64,000 nucleotides of DNA from Euborellia annulipes (Eukaryota; Arthropoda; Insecta; Dermaptera; Anisolabididae). Every line of letters begins with the position of its first letter. Position 1 is the stretch's first letter. Location: the NCBI GenBank assembly GCA_023213315.1, contig JAKCPI010002496.1, positions 62,001-126,000 on the forward strand. The letters run 5' to 3'. Made by a program: the position numbers and the translations under genes. Positions 44,451 to 55,284 of the stretch are shown here, one piece after another. The notes below the pieces were generated by a model. The model was not told the origin of the DNA, searched no databases, and worked only from the letters and a program-made list of their open reading frames with translations.

Positions 44451-45040
44451 ATGATTATAAGTTTTATATAGGCCTATAAAAAAAAACTTTCCCAAAACAA
44501 ACTCAACTAGAGCATTTACAAAGGAAATTATTGTTAAACATAAACAAACTCATCCTTTTACATTTACTAAGGCAAAATTGTATCAAAGAGAAAGAAAGTA
44601 GAAATAGGCAAAAGTGTGTATAATTTCAATAAACTAAAGTTTTCATTTGATTTAATTCACATACACAAACACATAGGCACCTTGATGAATGATGCAAAGG
44701 GCTTTTTGATCAACTAAGCAAAAGGAATTTTCATTTCATATCTCATTATATTAATATAGAGAGGAAATTCTCAAACACTTGTTCATCCAGTAAAAGTTAA
44801 TAAATTTTTTTTTATTTAATGAATTAAATTAAATTCATTGGACTGTATTCCAACATACAAACACCGAATTTTATAATATTTATGAGAAGATGTGGGAAGA
44901 TGAAGATATTTACTAATCTGAAATTTTTTCGCATATTGTTGACATTTCGAGGAGTAAATGTCATCTATCTATTGTTAAAAATTTATTGTTTTGCCTCCTC
45001 AATTTTTGAAAAAGAGAATGAATATACTCCATTGATGGAG
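44451..45040. other. AT-rich stretch without recognised feature
   Basis: No gene or named repeat recognised. Confidence 0.6.
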
Positions 45041-45048
45041 CAGGCAAG

Positions 45049-45321
45049 CAGTGGAGTCATTTCAACTTTTTCTTGGGAGGGGGGTGCAAATTTTTTCTTG
45101 GGGTGGGGGCAAACATTTTTTTATCTTAAAATTTACTTACAAATGGGTACTCAAATTTGGCCAAAACATATTTAATTTAATTAATTGTTTAATTTTGTAC
45201 AGTTTGTATACTCATAGATGTATTTTGGAGTATTTTATTTAGAATAATATAAAATTTTATAAAAATCAGAGCCCTTGGGGGGAGGCAAATGCCTCCCCCT
45301 GCCCCCCAAATGACGCCACTG
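45049..45321. mobile_element. hAT-type MITE with perfect 8-bp TSD
   Basis: Ends CAGTGGAGTCATTTCAAC and CCCCAAATGACGCCACTG; duplication CAGGCAAG at 45041-45048 and 45322-45329. The block AGAGCCCTTGGGGGGAGGC matches the MITE at 19845 in reverse. Open frames across it are repeat translations. Confidence 0.93.
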
Positions 45322-45405
45322 CAGGCAAGATATTCTGTAGTAAAATTTAATATTTTAAAACTAGAGGCAAAGATAAATAAATATTTTAACAACCATGCCC
45401 TGATG

Positions 45406-45594
45406 CCCTCGGGCCTTGGTGTAATGGCTACTAGTGTGCTGGACTTATGTCGCGAATTCGCATCCCGTCTCATGCGACAAAAATTTATTTCAATTTAATT
45501 TAATACCAATCCAATTGAAATAAATAGAGATGGGGTCTAAATGGCCTCCGTTGCCGAAATAGACCTTAAATAAATTAAAAAAAAAAAAGAAAAA
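45406..45594 (+). mobile_element. tRNA-derived SINE (family 2) with 12-bp TSD
   Basis: 189 bp. Head CCTTGGTGTAATGGCTACTAG (A-box) and CGAATTCGCATCCCG in the B-box position, a TTCAATTTAATTTAATACC region, the shared core TAAATGGCCTCCGTTGCCG and an A-rich tail. CATGCCCTGATG lies at 45394-45405 and 45595-45606. The head differs from family 1 but the core is the same. Confidence 0.9.
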
Positions 45595-45606
45595 CATGCC
45601 CTGATG

Positions 45607-46008
45607 AGTGTGATGAAATCTGAATAAATAATTTGCACTCACTGAATAAATAATTTTGAGTCGGAAAAATTTAATTTTCTCTTCATTTACTTTATAATAT
45701 TAACAAAATTATTTTCGTGACAATATAAATACCGGCATCAGAAGACAACATCAGCTCAGTTAAAATAGAATTTATTTTGGGAAATTTATCTTTACATTTA
45801 TTGAGCACAATGGATAGACGTCTTCAATTCAATCAATTTATGGTGATATAAAAAACCATCAATAGAAATATTTTCATCCATGTAATAGGAAAAAAAAGTA
45901 TCGTTACTTGTACAAATATCGACCATCTGTTATAAATAAAAAAAAAAAAACAAAGTGTTGAATCTCATTTGGATCTTCTATTAGAAAAGAAAAGAGGAGC
46001 AAAAAGTA
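45607..46008. other. AT-rich stretch without recognised feature
   Basis: No gene recognised. Confidence 0.6.
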
Positions 46009-46012
46009 AAAA

Positions 46013-46532
46013 ATCTGGTGTGACTGGCGCACAGCACACAAATTTCTCTTACCTTCGGTAATCGAAAGTTGTGTACTGTGCTTGTCACACCAGATTTTTT
46101 GTGTCGACATATATTTAGTTCCCGACAGTACGGAACATATGAATTCAGATGTAAAATTTATAAGTATGGGAAAATATTTATATTTTGTTACCAAGGCAAC
46201 CATTTCTCCTATCTTTCCTATGAAATACAAGAGTAAAGTGGTCTTCAGAAGATTTCAATTGCAAAATGAGAATATACATTTTAAAGAGCATCTAAAAAAT
46301 AATTGATTTTTGAATTTAAAAAAAAATCGTTGGAGCAAATTTTGAGAAAATCGAAAAAAACTGAAAAAGTACATCAGTAAAGTACTAGTACTCTTTGGCC
46401 GATTTTGATTAAAAGCTTATTTTTCCGGTCCCGGGGGTGCCTAACTTAAATATAAAATTTCAACCTCTTAGCTCAATTCCTTCATGCTTTAAATTGAACC
46501 CAGACAGACAGACCATGTCGCGAAAACCACTT
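46013..46532 (+). mobile_element. Family A copy, 3'-truncated
   Basis: Hairpin 46013-46095, full body to CAGACAGACCATGTCGCG, then the 3' end is replaced by the reverse end of the next copy; the junction lies in ACCACTTTTTACTTTC. Confidence 0.9.
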
Positions 46533-46882
46533 TTTACTTTCTCTTAACTCTTATATATGTTAATATATAGAGAAAGTATTGGATTCATGTCAAAAATTCG
46601 ATGTCGAGATTTTGATGGATCTTCACGTTTTGAGGTCCCCTGAGTCCAAAAAAGTGGTTTCCGCGACATGGTCTGTCTGTGTGTGTGTGTGTGGGTGTGT
46701 GTTCAATTTTTCGCATGAAGGAATTGAGCTAGGAGGTTGAAATTTTATATTTAAGTTAGGCACCCCCGAAGGAGCGGCAAACTAAGCTTTTGACAAAATC
46801 GGCCAAAGAGTACTAGTACTTTACTGATGCACTTTTTCAGTTTTTTTCGATTTTCTCAAAATTTCCTCCAACGATTTTTTTA
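46533..46882 (-). repeat. Family A copy, reverse, truncated before the hairpin
   Basis: TTACTTTCTCTTAACTC and AT palindrome to AATTTCCTCCAACGATTTTTT, then joined at 46883 to a half-hairpin. Confidence 0.88.
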
Positions 46883-47048
46883 TTAAGAGAAAGTTGTGTG
46901 CTGTGCGCCAGTCACACCAGATTTTTTGGATTCAGGGGACCTCAAAACGTGTATATCCATCAAAATCTCGACATCGAATTTTTGACATGAATCCAATACT
47001 TTCTCTCTCTATATATTAACATATATAGAGGTAAGAGAAAGTAAAAAA
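46883..47048 (+). repeat. Half-hairpin fused to a family A 3' end
   Basis: AAGAGAAAGTTGTGTGCTGTG...CACCAGATTTTTTGG joins ATTCAGGGGACCTCAAAACG in a shared T-run, then continues to the normal 3' end. The same type of joint, with opposite polarity, occurs at 21034-21041. Confidence 0.85.
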
Positions 47049-48079
47049 AAAATATGCGAAAATCTTTGCAGAATCGTGATTAAAATATTTGAATAATTTT
47101 TAAAGTCTATATGATACCGGGGGGCCTGGCAACGGAGTAGAGCAACAGTCACCACAATTGTTGCTGTTAAGCAATGCCAAGCGCAGCGAAATCTGGGCGG
47201 AGGTGTCTGTATGGTAGTAGGCTAATAAAAGAAAATATTTCTTAATCTGCGTTGCCCAATACAACGTTCTATATTTTAGAGAGAAGGAAAAGGAAACTTG
47301 CAATGCCACATCGCAATTCTAGAATACTCCAACCCCCTAACAATGGAGAATTGGCGAGTTAAACTAATTCGTATTTGATTGAAATAACGTCACTCAATAT
47401 AATGATTTTTTGAGTTGTGAAGATGCATTCAGATAACCTAATAATCAACGAGACTTTTAATTTTTCCATCATAATTTTGTATAATATAGTTAGGTATTCA
47501 TGGTTAATAATTTTGCCTCTGCCTCCTGTTATCCTTCACTATTACCTGGATAAATTCGCTGCTGTTAATTATGATTTGTAAACGTAGAGGCGATATACAA
47601 AACTTGAGACTAGTTAAGCGTATAATTAATAAAATTATTATTTGAGACAAATGCGAGTTAATCTACGTATATAACGAACGAGTAAAGTGAGAATATGTAA
47701 CAGAGGAGAGGGTAATTTATTTGTATGAAAAGATAGCCAAGATAAATTGCTGTTGCCTTCGCTTAAAATAAATAACCCAATTGGATACTGAATTATAATT
47801 TAGACCAATTATTTTATATATAATGGAGGGTCCGACTCGAAACACTTTGTGAATGAACGAACGAATGCAATTATTCGAAACATTTACTTGTCTTCTCTCT
47901 CAGAGGGAGAAATTGGTATGAACACAACAACAACAACAACAACAATTCCTCTTAAATTGTTTGTTTCACCGTCCAGGAATTCCAAATCAAAACCACTATG
48001 CAATAGTTAAGCAACTAACTTAACCTTTGTGTACTTTTTTGTCATTTAATCTGTATGTAGTGAATGAACAAAGAAACTA
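47049..48079. other. No recognised gene; possible 5S-like repeat at 47115-47190
   Basis: 47115-47190 (GGGCCTGGCAACGGAGTAG, TTGCTGTTAAGCAATGCC) is related to 24344-24450 and weakly recalls the 5S rRNA A-box. (CAA)n at 47927-47946. The remainder has no recognised feature. Confidence 0.45.
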
Positions 48080-48081
48080 TT

Positions 48082-49008
48082 TTTACTTTCTCTTACCTCT
48101 AGATATGTTAATATATATAGAGAGAAAGTATTGGCCATGTCACAAATTTTGATGGAAAATGTTTGATGGATATTCACGTTTTGAGGTCCCCTAAATCCAA
48201 AAAAGTGGTTTTCGCGACATGGTCTGTCTGTCTGTCTATGTGTCTGTGTTGTCTGTCTGTCTGGGTTCAATTTAAAGCATGAAGTAATTGAGCTAGGTCG
48301 TTGAAATTTTATATTTAAGTTAGGCACCCCCTAGGGCGTGAAAATAAGCTTTTTATAAAAATCAGTCAAAGAGTACTAGTACTTTACTGATTCACTTTTT
48401 CAGTTTTTTTCTATTTTCTCTAAATTCTCTCCAACGATTTTTTTTTAAATTAAAAAATCAACTATTTTTTAGATGCTCTTTAAAATGTATATTCTCATTT
48501 TGCCATTGAAATCTTCTGAAGACCCCTTTACTCTTGTACTTCATAGGAAAGATAGAAGAAATGGTTGTCATGTTAACAAAATATAAATATTTTCCCATGT
48601 TTATAAATTTTATATCGCCCTCGGGGCTTGGTGTAGGGGTTAGCGTGCAAACCTCGTATACCAAAAGTCGCGGGTTCGGACCCCAGGCAGTCCGATGATT
48701 TGGATACCAAATGGCTTAAATAAGAATGCCTGGACCCCAAATAAATATAATATATTCATAACGGTTATCGTCAAAGTCTTATATGGCCTGAGTTGCCGAG
48801 AAGACTGTGTGTATGTGTGAGTGAGTGTGAATGAGAAAATGTGTGAATGTTAAAAAAAAAAAAAAATTACATCGAATGTACCATACTCTCGGAACCTAAA
48901 TATATGTCGACACAAAAAATCTGATGTGACAAGCACAGTACACAACTTTCTCTTGCAGAAGGGTAAGAGAAATTTGTGTGCTGTGCGAACAGTCACACCA
49001 GATTTTTT
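48082..49008 (-). mobile_element. Family A copy interrupted by a SINE
   Basis: Reverse copy: end 48082, GTCTGTCTGTCT microsatellite near 48222-48265, AGTACTAGTACTTTACTG, SINE at 48617-48866, then GACACAAAAAATCTGATGTG and the hairpin to 49008. Confidence 0.9.
48617..48866 (+). mobile_element. tRNA-derived SINE (family 1) nested in family A
   Basis: GCCCTCGGGGCTTGGTGTAG head, GGGTTCGGACCCC B-box, half of the palindrome, TATGGCCTGAGTTGCCGAG core, TGAGTGAGTGTGAATG tail and A-run. TTATATC/TTACATC at the edges may be a degenerate target duplication. Confidence 0.88.
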
Positions 49009-49650
49009 CTATGGTGGTTACTATAATAAAATTGAGATTATGTCAAGAAAAAATGTTACCCTTTGCGTCCTTATAGCTCGTAAATTAAACGAGACAGTGA
49101 AATGGTTGAAATGCCATTAGAAAGGGGATGAAATTCTGTATCCAAAAATATATAAACGATTATTGTCAGAAGAAGATAAACGACATGACGAGATCTTAAA
49201 TATGAACGAAATTTATTAAAAGATTGAAGAAAAATATACTGTATTTTATAATTTGATATATTATAATTTATTTTCCCCTTTGCAACTCAACGAGCATCTC
49301 CACACAAACTACGTATAACTAAACATAATTGGCAAGTTGAGAAAAAGATATTCTGATTTTTTTATCAAGTAAAATAAAATTTGATACTTGAACTTTTAGT
49401 AGAAAAGAAAATTTGACAAAATTATTTTTTATAATAAGCTCTTTTCAACCCCTCTTCAAAAGTGGGTGAAAAAAAATTTATAAAGCGAATCGGGTTTCAA
49501 AAAAAGAGGTAAAAAAAAATAATACTAAAGTATTTTTTTTATAAATTTATCTACCTATACTTAAATATTTTTGACGCCCAAAAAATAAGTTTAAGTTAGG
49601 TATCAAAGTTTTTTTTTTTTAATTCTTGATTCGGTGGCTTATTTGTATAA
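49009..49650. other. AT-rich stretch without recognised feature
   Basis: No gene recognised. Confidence 0.6.
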
Positions 49651-49654
49651 GATA

Positions 49655-49689
49655 CAACGTTTCGGACACTCATTGTGGCTTTTTTTCAG
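49655..49689 (-). ncRNA. Degenerate hammerhead-like motif
   Basis: Minus strand: CTGAAAA, imperfect hairpin (GCCACAATGAGTGTCC), GAAACGTTG. G8 is A. Followed by TATCTTATACAAATAAGCC; related to family C. Confidence 0.4.
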
Positions 49690-50510
49690 GTATAAATTAA
49701 GATAAAGTACCTTTTTTTTAGTAAATTTTCTCTTTTTTTTAGTATGCATCCCTTCTTTTCAAACTCAAAAAATTTTATAAAATTCAACTTTGAATTGTTA
49801 TGACACGCTTAGAGAAACAAATCCCTGGGTCCCCCATGTCACAATTAGTAACGTTTTGGCTCCCCCCCTAACGCGTTACATAATATGTGGACGATACCTA
49901 AGAATTTTTATTTTGTTCAAATATACTAGAGTAAATTAAATAATAATTTCAGCGCGGGACGCAAACCTCCGAACTTTAGAACAAAAAGCGAAACTTCTAC
50001 CACTGTGTTGAGGAATTCTAACGAATATTCCAAATTTTTTGATAATTTCGAATAAATTTAATTTTCATAAGATACAACTCTAACAAATTAACTGCAATAT
50101 ACTCAAAATCAATAATTTTATGCAATGTTTGTAAGCAAAAGAATTAGAACAAATAAATATAAATTTTTTGCCCCCACCAGGTGGAAAATGAAAACGTCAA
50201 TATTGACAACCTTTAAAGTTAAGGGATGTGGATTCAGTCAGATGGAAATTTATTTAAATCAATAGGATAGAATTGGAATAAATTAAAGTGCTTGGATAAA
50301 CAGTGGCCACAGATGGCAAAAAAAAAAATGTTTTTTGTTTTTCCTATTCTAAGAGGTAGATTCTCAAAATAAAGCATTATTAGAAAGATCTATGATAGGA
50401 TTATGTCTCCGGGAGGTGGATCTATGAGAGTTCAACCCCCCCCCTCTTCCTACCATAAATCTTGAAAACAATGTTATCATAGTGTTAAATAAAATTAATA
50501 GAAATTAACA
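49690..50510. other. No recognised gene
   Basis: AT-rich; a C-run near 50439-50447. Nothing supported. Confidence 0.6.
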
Positions 50511-50524
50511 AAAAAAAATGTTGA

Positions 50525-50809
50525 TGAAGATATTAGTGAGAAGGATGAATAAATAAAATCCGGAGATGATTTTCAGGCCAATTTATTTGGATTAACTCCT
50601 TCCGAATGAAATCAGGCGTCATTGCCTTTCACTATATGTTACAAGCGTGATTAACCACAACTTTTAATGACAAAATTTGTTTTCTTGCCCCCCGCATGGT
50701 CCTGAAGAAGGAGTCGTTTTGACTCCGAAACGTTGACTCATAGGGGAAGGAGTTAATTCAAAAAAATAGGCCTGAATATCATCTCCGGATTTTATTTATT
50801 CACCTTCTC
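50525..50809. mobile_element. 285-bp palindromic hammerhead-like element with 14-bp TSD
   Basis: Arms of about 60 bp (GAATAAATAAAATCCGGAG and complement, GGATTAACTCCTTCCG / GGAAGGAGTTAATTC). AAAAAAAATGTTGA (50511-50524) and AAAAAAAATATTGA (50810-50823) differ by one base. The right arm holds an intact hammerhead-like core. Confidence 0.7.
50702..50734 (+). ncRNA. Hammerhead-like ribozyme motif
   Basis: CTGAAGA, A, six-pair hairpin GGAGTC-GTTTT-GACTCC, GAAACGTT. Stem I pairs GGTC before with GACT after (C-G, T-A, G-C, G-T). All core residues intact. Confidence 0.65.
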
Positions 50810-50948
50810 AAAAAAAATATTGAATAAAGTAAAGTATAGAGATTGAAGTCTCGCTTCTTATACTACACGTCAGAGGTTTTCTTCTCGCCCTAAGAGGTAA
50901 ATATTTATTTATTATGAATTATATTGGACAAAAATAAGGCCAATTATT

Positions 50949-51700
50949 ATTTTTATTTTCTCTTACATATATATATGTTAATATATGGGTCATTCCATGC
51001 CAAATCGACAAATTTTTTTCCTGATCCCCGCGGATTTCGCTAAAAATTTTCTATCTTTTTCTACCCCTTAAAAGACATTTTTGAGACTTTTTCAAATTTT
51101 TTTACCTAACTAAAAAAAGTTATGAATTTTTAAAAAAACTGCTCTTTTTTTTCAAATAACTATAAGTTATTTTAAAATTGATATTTCGAAACCCCGCTAG
51201 GCTATAAAAATTTTGTTTTTTAATATAGTTTTCAGACAAAAATACAAAAATTATTTCAGAAGACCGGATATATGAAATATTTCAGTTTTTTGAAAAAACC
51301 CTAATTTTTAATCCGACCATTTTTTTTTTTCTAAAAAAAAAAACTTCAACTAATTCTACAATTATCTCTCCCTAATTTCAAGAAGTGCCGACGATCGCTT
51401 CTATTTTTTTTTTTTTTTTTTTTAATTTTTTGTTTGTTTAGTTTTTTTATGAAATTTTTTCAGTTTTCTCTTGAAACGTTAGAAGTTGAAAAATGATATT
51501 TTATTCGAAAATTTTAAGTCATCATCTTACTAAAAATGTTTTTTTTTTCAGTAAAGAACGAGACAAAAAAAAAAAATTTTCAGCGAAATCCGCGGGGGTC
51601 AGAAAAAATTTGTCGTTTGGCATGGAATGGCCCATATATAGAGAAATATAGAAATGGATTCATGTCAAAAATTCGATGTCGAGATTTTGACGGATATAAA
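50949..51700 (-). repeat. Family A 3'-end fragment interrupted by a TIR element
   Basis: TTTATTTTCTCTTACATATA, interrupted at the AT palindrome by 50987-51633, then ATATAGAGAAATATAG, ATTCATGTCAAAAATTCG and TCGAGATTTTGACGG. Confidence 0.8.
50987..51633. mobile_element. 647-bp TIR element inserted in the family A palindrome
   Basis: Inverted repeats of about 60 bp start GGGTCATTCCATGCCAAATC and end at AAATCCGCGG / CCGCGGATTTCGC. ATAT flanks both sides. AT-rich interior, poly-T at 51404-51423, no convincing reading frame. Superfamily not assigned. Confidence 0.85.
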
Positions 51701-51756
51701 ATAAATATTATTTATATATTTTATTTGGAATGAAAAGATTTATCTCCTTTCCAACT

Positions 51757-51835
51757 ATAATTTTTTTCGCCTGGGACAGGATCCGAACCCTCGACCTTCG
51801 GCGCTACCTCTGAGCCATAGGCCAACGAGCAAATT
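51757..51835 (-). mobile_element. tRNA-like SINE head
   Basis: Minus strand: GGCCTATGGCTCAGAGGTAG (A-box) and GGGTTCGGATCC (B-box) about 35 bases apart. The acceptor stem does not close, so it is a SINE head rather than a working tRNA gene. Confidence 0.5.
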
Positions 51836-52579
51836 ATTATTTGTACCAATCAATGATTCTTTAATTCTAGGCTAATATTTGTGCAGGTTAAAAAAAAGGT
51901 GGAATGCTCATCCTTTATCAAGTTCCATTTAATGAGTTGACATTTGCTATGCTATAAATAATTCAAAATAGCGACAAGAGCTAACCTCGTTTCAACATGA
52001 CACCACCGAAATCACAATTGTGATTTACTATTAATCTAGTACAAAAAAAAAAAGAAAAAAATTGCCTATATTAAAAGCCAGAAAGAAAAAAAAATTCATT
52101 TCATTTTAATGCAATCAAATCAAAAGATAAAGTAAAAAAAAAAAAAACTTTTTCTTTTCTTTCCTTTCTTAATAAGAAAGAAGATTTAAAACCCTCTTGA
52201 GTCTTTAGTTCTAAAATATTGACAAAAATATTTTTGTAAACAAAAGCTAAATACTAGCGCGCTAACCTCCCTTGGCGTGCGCTCTTAAAAGAAAAGTCAT
52301 TTGGGAGTGAGAGAAAGAGAGAAACTTTATTAAAGTTGTTGCAAAACTTTATGATCAAATTTTTAAAGATATACGTAGGTACAATCTTGTCGTTAGAGTC
52401 AAGGAGCATAAAAAAAAATCAATTTTCTTTTTTTTTTTTTGTTCTCTAAATTTGTAACAAAGACATTTTGTCTCAAAATTTAATATCTGACAATTTTATA
52501 CTTCTTTTTTTTTCATTAGAGAAATAGAACGAAATATTCTATTTTATATTAAATATCTTTAGTATGTCATAAATAGACA

Positions 52580-52624
<45 letters not shown>

Positions 52625-52960
52625 CAAAAAATGTCTAAAAAAATTGAATTTTTATTTTTCCTTTAAAGGGTTAGGAGTGTGAGCTCGCTCTTTTGAATAA
52701 ACCAAAAAATCATTTAATTTAAAAAATGAATTATCATTTAACGAAAAATTCCTTTCAAGGTGCTGAGACAATATACAGTAAATAAATGGCGAAGGAAATA
52801 AAACTAAAATATTTTTACCCAAAAACCTATATCACTTTACGGCACAAAAAGTCCCGGAAAGGCCGAAGATCTTGGGACTGATGGAGACAAGGCAGAGGAC
52901 CCCCCTCGAAAATCGAAAAATCCTTAAGTGTGGCCACTTCCCCCGAGTTACCTTAAATAT
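51836..52960. other. No recognised gene
   Basis: AT-rich with a 43-base poly-T (52582-52624). 52840-52950 is slightly GC-richer (CAAGGCAGAGGACCCCCCTC) without a recognisable product. Confidence 0.55.
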
Positions 52961-52961
52961 A

Positions 52962-53351
52962 GGCCAGATATACGCTATCAGGGGATCATCTTTTAGACTA
53001 GCCTGCCATCTATTGCAAGAATGCTGAACTAATTTGACAGTTGATTTTTTTAAATAAATCATCTAAAGCTTATTTAAAAAAATTTCTTAATTAATATGTG
53101 ATTAATAATAACAATAAATTCATTTTTAAATTTAAAAAAAAATTAAAGATTATTGGGACAGATTGTTTTTTTGTATTTGCTTGATAACAAAAAAATTAAT
53201 TACGATAATTTTTTTTATAAGTCATTAAAAAAATTATAGCTCGATGTCCCAATAATCTCTTATGAATTTAATTCATTTAAAAAAAAACCGCATTGGAAAA
53301 TTCCTTATAATAATCTATTTTTTTTTTTTTTTTAAGTACGTTTGGACGTCG
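52962..53351 (+). repeat. Element Y copy, 5'-truncated and split
   Basis: From TAGGCCAGATATACGCTATC to AAGTACGTTTGGACGTCG, interrupted by the Transib-like element and completed at 55285-55313 (CGTCGCTCCTGAACCCCC). Confidence 0.85.
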
Positions 53352-55284
53352 CACAGTGGGCTGAGATAGGAAAAAAAGCGGCCATAATTCGAAAAAATGA
53401 ACTTCAAAATATAAAACCAACGTTTTGCACACCAATAAAAGACTATATGTGGACCTCAGTACAATAATTCATTTTTTTTTTACCCAACCCAAACCAGAGC
53501 TATAGAGCGCCAAAGTGGGCAAGAAAACTTACTAACTTTTCTTTGCGTTTTAAGTGGATATTCAGGAATTTTTTTCATGTATTAATATTGATCCAATTTT
53601 AATGAATTTTTTTTGAATCATAGATAAATTAATCTTCTTTCTGAAAATATTTTTGTTTTTTCTTGTATTTCAGTTATTTATTTTTTAAATAAATTTTTTT
53701 TGTAAGTAAAAAAAAGCAATATAAATTTTTTTCAATTTCAAAAGTATATGGGATCCATGCGGATCCCTAACAAACTCAATAGATCCTGAAACTAGAATAC
53801 ATGTAGAACATGATTGCATCGAAACTTTTTGCCCGAATTTGCCCGCCGAATTTTTATTAATTTTTTTATAATTAAATCGGCAGAAAACAAGTGATTTCCA
53901 CAAACCATATGAATTCTCTCTGCTTTACAGATAATATTGAAACGTGACAAAGGGCTGACGGACAAAATAAAATCAGGCTATTATTAGAATGACCATAAAA
54001 ATTTATGGTGGCCTCTTATGGGGGCCTCAAATTTTGAAATCTTTTGAAAAAATAATCTATTAAAAGGGAATATCCAATATTTGAAAATTGTATCTTTTCT
54101 TGTTCATATTCTTATTAATATTATTGAAATAACTATATTATTTTTGTATACAGTGGTAAAGCCCCCCTGGACCCCCTTACATGCCTTCGGCGAGCAAATG
54201 CATCAAATTTATTCTTGCTCACTGTTTGGAAATTTTGCAATTGCTCGACTTCGGCGCAAAATTTAAAGTTTTAAATTTCCTTCACTGACTCCACTTTGTC
54301 TCTGGCCAATCAGCAAGAGAGGAGTGGTAAACAGGAACATAAAACAGAAGTTAGTGGCTAGAGCTTTATATTATAGTAATGATATTTATTTTTAGAAAAT
54401 AATTTTTATTTAAGTATAATGACCGAGACATAGAAGCTGACTCAAGGGGCCCAAGAGGCTCGAGCCCCCTCCCCCCAAACCCCCCAATGTTGAGGGAAGA
54501 AAATAAGTCATCTTTGTAATCAGCAATTCATTAAAATGTATATAAAGACGTATTGCTTGTATAAGCTTATATCTAAAAAATTATTTTTTGACCCTTTTGA
54601 GTAAGGGAGTAGTTCACCCTATCTATATATTTTGTAAAAATAAATGACATATTTGTAACGAGTGACCTTTTAAAATATATATAAAAACATATTGCTTGTA
54701 ATTGAAAAAAAAAAAAAAATATTTTGTTGCTCCCTTCAGTAAGGGGTAGTTCACCCTAACTATATATTTTGTAAAAATAAATGACATTTTTGTAACCAGT
54801 GACCTTTAAAATGTATATAAAGACATATCGCTTGTAATTATCAGAGCAAAATTTTGTTTAACACATTGAGTAAGGGAGTGAGTTCACCCCCATGTATGTT
54901 TTTAGTAAAAATAGATGACATCTTTGGAATCAGCATCCATTAAAATGTTTATAAAGACATATTGCTTGTAATTATCAAATAAAAATATTTTGCTCCCTTC
55001 AGTAAGGGGTAGTTCACCCCAGGTATGTTTTTGTAAAATTAAATGTCATTTCTGTAAAACGCATATTTTTTTGATTTTTGACATGAGTTTTATTTTATAT
55101 TTCACACATCATAATTTTTTTTTTCAACTTTGTCAAGGGGTAATTTCAACCCCTTTCGTAAAATAAGAAAATATTGAAGGGGTATAGAAGAACATATGAT
55201 TCTGTATGTATAGTTTTAATTTTGTAAAAATCCGCCCAAAAAAAAGATAATTATGGCCGCTTTTTTCGATTTCAGCCCACTGTG
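53352..55284. mobile_element. Transib-like non-autonomous transposon with CACAGTG ends and CGTCG TSD
   Basis: 1,933 bp. Inverted ends of about 38 bp: CACAGTGGGCTGAGATAGG and, reversed from the right, CACAGTGGGCTGAAATCG; both then carry an A-run and GCGGCCATAATT. The 5-bp duplication CGTCG lies at 53347-53351 and 55285-55289. Uninterrupted counterparts of the target occur in element Y at 57041-57045 and, reversed, near 43602-43606. Transib transposons (the RAG1 relatives) make 5-bp GC-rich duplications of CG-N-CG type and start with CAC-heptamers. No transposase is recognisable; the interior holds AT-rich DNA, a block shared with 36130-36430, and tandem repeats. A 3-bp GTC duplication with ends GCACAGTG is an alternative parsing. 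Confidence 0.78.
54541..55030. repeat. Tandem repeats of about 135 bp inside the Transib-like element
   Basis: Four diverged units marked by ACATATTGCTTGTAATTATC, CAGTAAGGGGTAGTTCACCC and TTTGTAAAAATAAATGACAT, with starts near 54541, 54683, 54820 and 54952. Confidence 0.75.

Noticed and set aside
1742..48866. tRNA genes
   Set aside because: The segments with A- and B-boxes do not close an acceptor stem, occur in many dispersed copies with A-rich tails and target duplications, and are therefore SINEs.
53352..53370. Interpretation as a true V(D)J recombination signal
   Set aside because: The motif forms the end of a transposon with matching inverted end and target duplication; nothing suggests antigen-receptor segments.
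53352..55284. hAT assignment for the CACAGTGGG-ended element
   Set aside because: Shifting the end to CAGTGGG leaves no matching 8-bp duplication (flanking octamers differ), whereas CGTCG matches perfectly.
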